A stretch of DNA of 64,000 bases. It comes from Trifolium pratense. Taxonomy: Eukaryota; Streptophyta; Magnoliopsida; Fabales; Fabaceae. Of this stretch, positions 20,157-28,781 are shown piece by piece. The DNA lies in the NCBI RefSeq assembly GCF_020283565.1, contig NC_060059.1, positions 29,709,838 through 29,773,837 of the forward strand. Direction: 5' to 3'. The notes under the pieces were generated by a model. The model did no database searches. It saw nothing but the letters and a program-made list of their open reading frames with translations, and was not told the origin of the DNA. Each line of letters begins with the position of its first letter. Position 1 is the first letter of the stretch. The position numbers were made by a program, and so were the translations under genes.

Positions 20157-21278
20157 TGAAGGTGTGAAAACACAAGAAGGGGGGGGTTGAATTGTGTTTT
20201 AGCTAAGTTAAAACTTTTTCAAGTTCTTAACTCAACTACGTTAGCAGCGGAAAAGTAACACAATAAATAACAAGTTAAAGAGAGAGAGAGAGATCACACA
20301 AGCAATTTATACTGGTTCCTCTCACAAAACGAGAGTAGTCCAGTCCCCTTGCACTTCCAAGGGAGTTCACTATAATCACACAAGATTACACCTGCTCAAG
20401 CACACAAGCAAGAGACTTCTCAACAATGCTCAAGCACACAAGCTTAAGACTTCACACTTAAGCACACAAGCTTAAGTTTCACACTTAAGCACACAAGCTT
20501 AAGTTTCCTCAAGTAAATAGTAAAGTATATAAAAATATACAAATGCTCTTAGATGAACCTAAAGTGAGCAAATACAAATAGTACAGAGTATTTGGCTAAA
20601 GTGCAAAAACACTTGACAGAGGTTCAGAGCTTGTATATCACAGAGTTCAGAGTTTGTTCAGCGCACGTTCAAATCTTGATAATTTTTTATGTATTGTAGC
20701 TGAATCTTCTAGTATATATACCACTAGAAAAGAGTCGTTGCAAAAAGAACCGTTGGAGTTGATAATCTTTTGTCTTCAAGCAGTCTGTCTTGATGCAGTT
20801 GGTTGTATCCAAAACTAAGAAAGAGTTTCAGTTACTTTGACTACTGCAGAGTGGACTTTCCTTATTCAGCTAACAAAACTGAAGACCCACGTTCTCAAGT
20901 TAGGACAGACAGAACAGAGGTAGCTGAACTGATCAGACTTGAAAGGTCCTTTTCTTCATTGGTAGAAGAGTTGACTAGAAAAGGGAATCTTCACAGCTAT
21001 CAACGAGATCTTCAGAGTTTGATGAAGCTTGTAGACAGACATGAAGTTCTGAGGTCTTCATCCTCTGAACGTTGTAACCTCTGAAGTCCAACATCTTCTG
21101 AGCGCTTGTGAACTTCTGAATTCACATCCTCTGAACTTCACTCAGGACTTATATGATGCTTATATCTGCACACTTAAAATAAATTTTTAGTCCTTCCAAT
21201 TGTTAATTAATACTTTGTTATCATCAAAACCTTTATAGATTTAGGGGCAAACATTTTTAAATCAATTTTGTTCCAACA
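20157..21278 (-). repeat. 3' LTR of the copia element
   Basis: 1122 bp, bounded by TGAAGGTGTG on the left and TTCCAACA on the right (plus strand). It includes tandem copies of about 27 bp built on CACTTAAGCACACAAGCTTA (20420-20510) and a TATATATA word near 20712-20719. A 93-codon frame (20803-21084, plus) exists in both LTRs only because they are identical. Confidence 0.95.
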
Positions 21279-21292
21279 ATCTCCCCCTTTTT
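21279..21292 (-). other. Polypurine tract next to the 3' LTR
   Basis: The minus strand reads AAAAAGGGGGAGAT directly before the 3' LTR terminal TGTTGG. It is the primer for plus-strand DNA synthesis. Three similar tracts follow upstream in the element. Confidence 0.85.
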
Positions 21293-21373
21293 GATGATGA
21301 CAAACATAAGTATTAATTGACAATTGTTGTTAAATTAACTTATCATGTTTCTCTTAGGTTTACGAGGTTTGCA

Positions 21374-21725
21374 AGCTCCCCCTAAGATTGATACTTCATA
21401 AAGTCTGAACTTTATGTTTTATCCATGATATTTTAATTTAGTATAAGATTAAGATAATTTTGAAATAAAATAAGTTTCATATCTTTCTTCAGAGTGAGAG
21501 GTTTGCAAGCTCTCCCCCTAAGTCTCATAAGGCTAAGTTAAAATTGCACTCTTAACTTATCCTTACTTATGAAATTTATTTTAGTTTCAACTAACTTAGT
21601 CTCCACCTTGAAATACGTAAAACAACTTAAACGTAACAACTTTTAACATAACAGATAAAAGCGAGATAAAAGGCGTGGTTTCAGTTTTGGAACATATCAA
21701 TTAATGCGTAACTACTCCCCCTTTT
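21374..21725 (-). repeat. Additional polypurine tracts
   Basis: Three further G-rich purine runs occur on the minus strand: AGGGGGAGCT (complement of 21374-21383), TAGGGGGAGA (21510-21520) and CAAAAGGGGGAGT (21714-21725). The first two share the longer context GAGGTTTGCAAGCT on the plus strand. Repeated polypurine tracts upstream of the 3' LTR are a known Sirevirus trait. Confidence 0.7.
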
Positions 21726-21751
21726 GTCATTATCAAAAAGTAAAACAAAGT

Positions 21752-21758
21752 TATATAA
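21752..21758 (+). promoter_or_regulatory. Possible TATA box for the antisense frame
   Basis: TATATAA stands 109 bp before the antisense start codon and would give a leader of about 75-80 nt. A second TATA-like word, TATAAAAA (21838-21845), is too close to the first ATG to serve it but could serve the in-frame ATG at codon 20. Confidence 0.3.
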
Positions 21759-21860
21759 CCAAGACAGTCAAAGAAAAAGAGTGGTTGTTACAAAGGTGAA
21801 TTAATTTCAAAAACGAAAACCAACGCGCTCAAAGGTTTATAAAAAGGTGAACGAGTTAAC

Positions 21861-22226
21861 ATGCCTTCTTCACGTAAAAACAAGAGTAAACAAGTGAAGC
21901 AAGAGAAATCAGGAATAATGAAAAGATTTAGTTTACGCATCGCAGAATTTAAGAGAAAGAAAGAAGGCGAAAAACGCGAAGACGAAGAGAAGAAGAAAGA
22001 AGACAACAAGAAACCACAAGATGCTGAGATAATAATCATCTCATCAGATTCTGAAGCTGAAGAGAATGAAGATGATGCTGACTATGTTGAGTTCTTGGCT
22101 AGCTATGTTCCAGAAGAGGAACAAGAAGAAGAAGAACAAGAGCAAAACCCAGATCCCATTGAAATTTCATCAGAGGATGCTGAGGAGAAATCAGAGATTT
22201 CTTCTGAGTTTTATCCATCTGATTAG
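21861..22226 (+). CDS. Antisense acidic ORF with SUMO-interaction-like motifs
   Basis: 121-codon ATG-to-TAG frame on the strand opposite to gag/pol, between the 3' LTR and the env-like frame, which it meets tail to tail (165 bp apart). Residues 1-50 are strongly basic (KNKSKQVKQEK, KRKKEGEK). Residues 53-121 are strongly acidic. Two segments, EIIIISSDSE (56-65) and DPIEISSEDAEE (98-109), have the layout of phospho-dependent SUMO-interacting motifs: a hydrophobic core followed by Ser and acidic residues. AATAAA at 22285-22290 is a possible poly(A) signal. I know no named family for it. Antisense frames near the 3' LTR have been described for Ogre/Tat gypsy elements; whether this is a counterpart in a copia lineage is inference. 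A chance frame in an AG-rich tract is the alternative. Confidence 0.6.
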   Translation: MPSSRKNKSKQVKQEKSGIMKRFSLRIAEFKRKKEGEKREDEEKKKEDNKKPQDAEIIIISSDSEAEENEDDADYVEFLASYVPEEEQEEEEQEQNPDPIEISSEDAEEKSEISSEFYPSD

Positions 22227-22390
22227 GATTAGGTTGTCTTTTTCTTTCTCTTTGCACCAATGTACTCAACATGGTTAGAGCATTAATAAAAATTTCGTTT
22301 TAAAAAGCATCTTGTTTTCTTATGGTCTTATTGAACAAAGAAAAAAAATTGCACAAGCAAAACAAACAAAACATATAACAAACCACATAG

Positions 22391-25186
22391 TCAAGAAAAG
22401 CAAACATAGCTAAAAAGAAAATTGTTCAGAGGGTAAACAGAGAATAAAGAAAGAAAACTTAAAAACAGGTGCATAGAATCCTTGGGTTTCTTAAGAAAGG
22501 CTAAGAGTTGGTCGAATTTATCATTCAAGGATCCCACATTGGAAACTAAACCATCCACCTTGGTTTCCAATGTCTCTTGAGCAGCTCTTTGACGCTCTAA
22601 ACCTTCTTGCTGTTCCCTCAGGGCTTCTTGAAATATTTGCAACTGATCCGCCATAACAGGAGCTTGATCTTCAATCACAGGCGCTTGCTCTTCAACCAAA
22701 GGTGCCTTTCCTTTATCAGAGGGTTCACCTTCCTCTGGATAGTCTATCATCAGCACATCCTCTTGATCCTGAGAAGCAAGCACATCCTCTGTAGCATCCT
22801 CTTGGTTTAACTCAGGAAGTTCTTCAGCAAGCCTTGCAGCAGCTTCAGCTAGACGTTCATTCTCAATCCGTTGATCCTCAAGACGGTGCAGAAGAGTAGA
22901 GTCAACCCAGCAATCTTTGAATTCAGACATACGCCTCACAGCAGCAGCTATAGCGACAAGCTTAGCACGCTCATGTTCTTCATGATTGAATGGCGTTAAC
23001 CTTTTCAACTCAGCCCTAGCCAAACTGTTCCTCATGAAGCTTATACCATCCAGATCCCTCTTACTAACAACAGCCTTAATCTTTGCAGCAGCAACATCCA
23101 AAGCATTGCAAATCCTTGCCTTAATGCTTGAAACTTCTAGGTCCACATCAGAAGGACAAACTAAGAACCTGTCCTTTATTGTAGATAATCTAAGCAAATC
23201 TTCATGAAATTGAGTGGATAGATTACTAAAAAGATTGGATGATGAGGGTGAAGGATTGGGAATAGAAGAGAGAGTAGGTGTTTCAGGAGTAGGGTTGTCA
23301 ATAACCACAACTTCTGCCTCTGAAGGCTTGGGGGCACAAGTATGAATACGCTCAGGAGAAGCATATTCAGCACTTGGTTGAGGTTGAGGTTCAGGGGTTG
23401 GTTCAGATGATGAGATGTCAGAAGTTGATTCAGGGTAAATATGTTCAGGAGATGGTTCAGGAGTTGGTTCAGGATGTGGAGAGGATTGTTTTGTGGGAGA
23501 GGTTGGTTCAGTGACAGGAATAGGTGAGTTTGGTTCAGCATTTGGAATATCTGGTTGAGGTTCAGATGGTGGAATGTCAGGTTGAGGTTGAGGTTGAGGT
23601 TGTTTGGGTTTAGGAGGTGAGCTAGATTTGTGTTGAGTTTCATGAGAGGGAGGGTGATTGTTGAGAGGGTCAGGGCTCAGATGTTTTTCAAGTTCAGATA
23701 GGGGGTTATCAGAGGTTGGAATATCAGAGGTTGGTAAAATAGTTCTGAGAGGTTTGGTGTAACCTATTCCAATCTCATTTTCATTAAAGACATACTTAGT
23801 AGACTTACCTTTATCTTTGGAAATAGGAGCAGGTCTTCTACGAAGTCTCTCAGCAATTGTCTCTTCATCAGACTCAGTTTCATCTTCAGAGTCAGATTCC
23901 TCAGATGAACTGTCAACTTCAACAACTGTAGGCTTTTTGGAAGCTTCTTCTGCAGCCTTGGTTGTAGTTTCCTCATGCTTCTTCTTTGTTCTCTGCTCAG
24001 CCAAGGATTGCTCAACCTTAACCTTCTTCTGAGCCAAAAGATCTGGCTTGGGTAGATCCTCTTGAGTTACAGCCTTTCTCTTTTGCTTCCTAGAAGGATT
24101 ATACTGATTTGCAGGAGCAGGAGGAATCATACTCCTGTCAACAACAAAACCTTCTTGTCTGAGCACTTCCAAGTAATCCTGAATTACATGCTCAGCATCA
24201 GCTTCAGAAATAACTGGGTAGCCTTCTACATACAGACGATCTTCAAGTGTAGTAGATATCTCTTGTGGAGGTGCAACAGGCTTAGAAGCAATAAGGCGCA
24301 TCTTAGTAAGGAAACTAGCATGAAGAATTTCAGGAGTGAACTTCTTCTCCACAAGCTCTGGGTGAAATTTCTTTAGGTTCTGAACAACATGACCTTGATG
24401 CAGAAGGTCTGACAACAACCTAGGATAAACTATAGTAGTTTTCCTCTGAGATTTACTTGCAAAGATGGCTTCACAAATCCTTTCAAAGAAGTAATCTCCA
24501 AGATTTACCTTCTTTCCTGTCAGAAGGAAATACAGCAGATGACGATGCGTCCAGGAGATTGTATCAGTCCCACCAACCCTTGGACTGATAGCTGCTATGA
24601 TGATCTTGAAAAGAACTCGACATTCATCAGTCAAACCCTTTACTTTCCCTTTTAAGGAGAAGTCTGTGCATATGAGATGCAGAAGATCATCTCTGAATCT
24701 TGTATCCTTTTCAAACACATCTAACTCTATCCCAGAGTTAGGCAGACCAAGAAGAGCATTGAAATGAATGGGCGAGAGTGCCATGTTCATCCCACAGATA
24801 TTTGACCTAATCTGTACACCTGTATAATCCAGCAAACCCATTTCCTTCCTAGTTTTACCTTTCAGACTAGGGTCTCTTTCTATTGCAGCAAGCTCTTCCT
24901 TCTTAGCTTCAAGCTTGTCAAACACCTTTGCTTTCATCCAGAATTTCTTCAACAAATCTGGGTAGATAGGACCGTTAAGCATGTCGAAGTACTTATCCCA
25001 ACCTTGAGTGATAAAGTACGGTTTAACGTCGAAACCATTAGCTTTCAAACCGTCGAAATCAACTATCTTTTCTGACAGAAATGTGAGTTCAGATTCTGGG
25101 AATTCCATCTCGTTCCCAACAATCTGAAGGTTCTTGAAAATAAACGGTGGAATCCTTTTTGACGAAGAAGATGAAGTACCAGCCAT
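22391..25186 (-). CDS. Env-like ORF of the copia element (931 aa)
   Basis: Single open frame from ATG (MAGTSSSSSKRIPPF) to stop, downstream of pol on the same strand and preceded by about 430 bp of untranslated sequence. The N-terminal 340 residues form a compact region resembling the putative plant transposon domain, including MALSPIHFNALLGLP, RVGGTDTISWTHRHLLYF and VNLGDYFFERICEAIF. The middle (about 370-640) is charged, then Pro/Ser/Gln-rich with PEPTPEPSPE-type repeats. The C-terminal third is helical with coiled-coil character, and the last 25 residues are strongly hydrophobic (LFLSFLSLFSVYPL), a possible membrane segment. In SIRE/Maximus elements the frame at this place is called env-like. 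No envelope function is shown. Name and role are inferred from position and layout. Confidence 0.75.
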   Translation of the reverse strand: MAGTSSSSSKRIPPFIFKNLQIVGNEMEFPESELTFLSEKIVDFDGLKANGFDVKPYFITQGWDKYFDMLNGPIYPDLLKKFWMKAKVFDKLEAKKEELAAIERDPSLKGKTRKEMGLLDYTGVQIRSNICGMNMALSPIHFNALLGLPNSGIELDVFEKDTRFRDDLLHLICTDFSLKGKVKGLTDECRVLFKIIIAAISPRVGGTDTISWTHRHLLYFLLTGKKVNLGDYFFERICEAIFASKSQRKTTIVYPRLLSDLLHQGHVVQNLKKFHPELVEKKFTPEILHASFLTKMRLIASKPVAPPQEISTTLEDRLYVEGYPVISEADAEHVIQDYLEVLRQEGFVVDRSMIPPAPANQYNPSRKQKRKAVTQEDLPKPDLLAQKKVKVEQSLAEQRTKKKHEETTTKAAEEASKKPTVVEVDSSSEESDSEDETESDEETIAERLRRRPAPISKDKGKSTKYVFNENEIGIGYTKPLRTILPTSDIPTSDNPLSELEKHLSPDPLNNHPPSHETQHKSSSPPKPKQPQPQPQPDIPPSEPQPDIPNAEPNSPIPVTEPTSPTKQSSPHPEPTPEPSPEHIYPESTSDISSSEPTPEPQPQPSAEYASPERIHTCAPKPSEAEVVVIDNPTPETPTLSSIPNPSPSSSNLFSNLSTQFHEDLLRLSTIKDRFLVCPSDVDLEVSSIKARICNALDVAAAKIKAVVSKRDLDGISFMRNSLARAELKRLTPFNHEEHERAKLVAIAAAVRRMSEFKDCWVDSTLLHRLEDQRIENERLAEAAARLAEELPELNQEDATEDVLASQDQEDVLMIDYPEEGEPSDKGKAPLVEEQAPVIEDQAPVMADQLQIFQEALREQQEGLERQRAAQETLETKVDGLVSNVGSLNDKFDQLLAFLKKPKDSMHLFLSFLSLFSVYPLNNFLFSYVCFS

Positions 25187-25620
25187 TGTTGGAGAGACTA
25201 ACGAGAGAGAAAAGAAAGTTTGTTGGAGGTTTAGAGAGAATATGAAAGTGTAGGTTGTGAAAGTGAATAGTGTGCAAGTGTATTGTGTAAGTTTTATTTA
25301 AATGCACACAGTTAACATGAAAATAGCAAATTTGGGAAGTTACGCTAATTGACAGAAAGTTGAATACCAAAAATCATCATTAACCACCCACTACCTGACA
25401 CACGTAGACCACGTGCAGAAATTTACTCGGTAACTGCTATTTTAATGGACAACTGTTCAGCAGTGAATACTAAACGTTTCCCACTTAAATAGTTCAGAGC
25501 CTCTGAGTTATTTAAAATTCTCTATCAGAGTTAAGTACTTCAGAGCTTGTGTTTCAGATGTTCTGAATCATAAGTTCTGATATACATAACCTCTTACACT
25601 TTAATTGCCAAAAACAATTT

Positions 25621-28600
25621 TCATTCAGAGATTGAAAACATGTTCAGATGTTTCTTTATAAAATCAAATCTTTCAACAGATAAAGCTTTAGTAAATATAT
25701 CAGCCCATTGATTTTCAGTATCAACAAACTTAATATCTATAATGCCTCTCTGAACATAATCTCTGATAAAATGGTGTTTAATTTCAATATGTTTGGCTCT
25801 AGAGTGTAGGATAGGATTTTTAGATAAATGAATGGCTGCAGTATTATCACAATATAAAGGAATATTGTTACTGCTTACCTGATAATCTTCTAACTGATAT
25901 TTTAGCCAGAGTAGTTGTGTGCAACACTTAGCTGCTGAAATGTATTCTGCTTCTGCTGTAGACAAAGCTATAGTAGTTTGTCTCTTACTAGCCCAGGAGA
26001 TAAGGTTTTCACCAACAAATTGACAATTGCCACTTGTGGATTTTCTTTCAATTTTATCTCCAGCATAGTCAGCATCACAGAATCCATTTAGCACATAATC
26101 ATTGGATTTCTTATAGAGAAGTCCAAGATTAGTTGTTCCTTTCAGATACCTAAAGATTCTCTTTACAGCAGTAAGATGAGATTCTCTGGGATCTGACTGG
26201 AATCTTGCACATAAGCAAACACTGAATAAAATATCTGGTCTAGAGGCTGTCAGATAGAGTAAGGAACCAATCATACCTCTGTAGACCTTTTGATCTACCT
26301 TTCCTTCATCATCTGACTTGTCCATGTTGGTAGTTGGATGCATAGGAGTATTCATTATCTTGCAGTCATCCAGATTGAATTTCTTCAGAAGTTCTTTAGT
26401 GTATTTTGATTGATGAACATAAGTTCCTTCCTTCTTCTGATTGATTTGAATTCCGAGAAAGAACTTCAACTCTCCCATCATGCTCATTTCAAATTCATCC
26501 TGCATTATCTTAGAAAAATTCTTGCACAAAGCAGCATTAGTTGAACCAAAAATAATATCATCAACATAAATTTGAATAATTAAAATGTCTTCTTTGGTTG
26601 TTTTTCTAAAGAGTGTGCAATCAACCTTTCCTTTCTCAAAACCCTTTTCAAGAAGGAAATTACTGAGTCTATCATACCAAGCTCTGGGAGCTTGTTTCAG
26701 ACCATACAGTGATTTCTTTAGTTTAAAAACATGGTCTGGGTTTGAGACATCTTCAAAACCAGGAGGTTGCTTAACATACACTTCTTCAGAAATAAAACCA
26801 TTTAAGAAGGCACTTTTAACATCCATCTGATACAAAGTTATTCCATGATTAACAGCATAAGATAGAAGTAACCTGATTGCTTCAAGTCTAGCAACTGGTG
26901 CAAAGGTTTCAGTATAGTCAATCCCCTCTTGTTGACTATAACCTTGTGCAACCAATCTAGCCTTGTTCCTTACCACTTCACCTTGTTCATTCAGCTTGTT
27001 TCTGAATACCCATTTTGTTCCAATAATGTTCTTGTGTGAAGGTTTGGGCACTAGAGTCCATACATCATTCCTTTGAAATTGATTCAGCTCTTCTTGCATT
27101 GCTACAATCCAAGCATCATCCTTCAGAGCTTCATCAATCTTTGAAGGTTCCATCATTGAGATAAGACCAACTAATGATTCCTCATTTCTCAGTTGAGATC
27201 TTGTCTTCCTTGGACTATCCTTGTTGCCTAATATCAGTTCCTCTGGATGTGATGATTTGTATTTGAAAGTATTTCTTGGGGGCTCATCATCTTCAGACTC
27301 ATCAATATCAGGTTCAGCAGATGCTTCAGTACTTGGTTGTTCAGAGTCTGTAGGAACTATTGTGTTCAGAGGTACTTCAGAGAATGGATGTTCTGAGTAG
27401 TTAGGAATATCTGAATATTGATCCTCTGATACCTGAAATCTAGACAAACCTTCCACAAGCTCTGACACTTGGTCAGGCTCTTTGTCATCAAATTTGACAT
27501 GCATACTTTCTTCCACAGTGTGTGTTTCAGAAATATACAGTCTGTATGCTTTTGAACGCTCAGAGTATCCTATAAAGATACCCTTATAGCCTCTAGCATC
27601 AAATTTCTTTAGATGGACTTTATTGTTTAAGATATAACATGTACATCCAAACTGATGAAAATAAGAAATATCAGGTTTTCTTCCTTTGAACAATTCATAA
27701 GCAGTTTTGTTCAACTTAGATCTGATATAGATTCTATTTTGAACATAACATGCTGTGTTTACAGCTTCTGCCCATAAAAACTTTGCTACATTTGTTTCAT
27801 GCATCATGGTTCTGGCCATTTCTTGCAGAGTTCTATTCTTCCTTTCTACAACCCCATTTTGTTGAGGAGTTCTAGGAGAAGAGAATTCATGCAGAATGCC
27901 ATATTTTTCACAAAAGTTTTCAAAAGGTTCATTTTCAAATTCTCCACCATGATCACTTCTAACTTTTAAAATAGTGTAGCCTTTTTCATTTTGAATTTGT
28001 TTGCAGAAGATGCTAAACTCATCATAAGCTTCATCTTTTGTTCTTAGGAATTTTACCCAAGTCCATCTACTGTAATCATCAACAATCACTAATCCATACT
28101 TCTTTCCATTGATTGAAGCAGTGTTGACTGGTCCAAAAAGATCAATGTGAAGAAGTTCCAATGGTCTTGAGGTAGAGACAATGTTCTTAGGTTTAAAAGA
28201 AGATTTTGTAATCTTTCCTTTTTGACATGAGCCACAAAGTGTGTTTGAGTGATATTTAATTTTAGGTAATCCTCTGACAAGGTCAAGCTTACTAAGCTTA
28301 GAGATTAATCTTCAGTTAGCATGGCCTAACCTCTTATGCCAGATCCATTTTTCTTCACTCAAGGTCAAAAGACACATCACTTTTTGTTCATTCAAATCAG
28401 AAAGATTAATTTTATAAACATTGTTCTTTCTCAGACCTTTGAATATTATGGAGTTATCAGATTGTTTAGACACAGTACATGATTCCTTATTAAAGACAAC
28501 TACATAACTATTGTCGCAAAATTGACTTATGCTCAATAGATTATGTTTAAGTCCATCAACTAACCACACATCATTAATAGATAGGGAGGAATTACCTACT

Positions 28601-28779
28601 GTACCTGTACCTATTATCTTTCCTTTCTGATTTCCTCCAAAGCCAACAGAACCTCCTTCTTTCATGGTTAGCTTGGAAAACAGTTGTTTGTTACCAGTCA
28701 TGTGCCTTGAACACCCACTATCCAGATACCATGAATGATTCATGATACTTCTTTGAGTGATAGGCTGTATGAGAAACAA
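25621..28779 (-). pseudogene. Copia pol with one internal stop codon
   Basis: Domains in order: aspartic protease (DSGCSRHM near the start), GAG-pre-integrase ending WHKRLGHAN, integrase ([27 protein letters not shown]), reverse transcriptase ([30 protein letters not shown]) and RNase H ([16 protein letters not shown], then CDNTAA). It ends [15 protein letters not shown] at 28312-28314 replaces the expected Trp right after the pre-integrase motif; the same frame stays open on both sides. Pol lies in the -1 frame relative to gag and has no ATG at its start, with stops immediately upstream, so it would need frameshifting or has lost a base at the gag/pol border. All other catalytic motifs look intact. 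Confidence 0.92.
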
Positions 28780-28781
28780 CT

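Noticed and set aside
20803..21084. 93-codon open frame present twice (also 31897-32178)
   Set aside because: It lies inside the two identical LTRs, opposite to the element's genes, with no recognisable features. It is doubled only because the LTRs are.
23176..23643. 155-codon Asn/Leu-rich minus-strand frame
   Set aside because: Out-of-phase reading of the Pro/Glu repeat region of the env-like frame.
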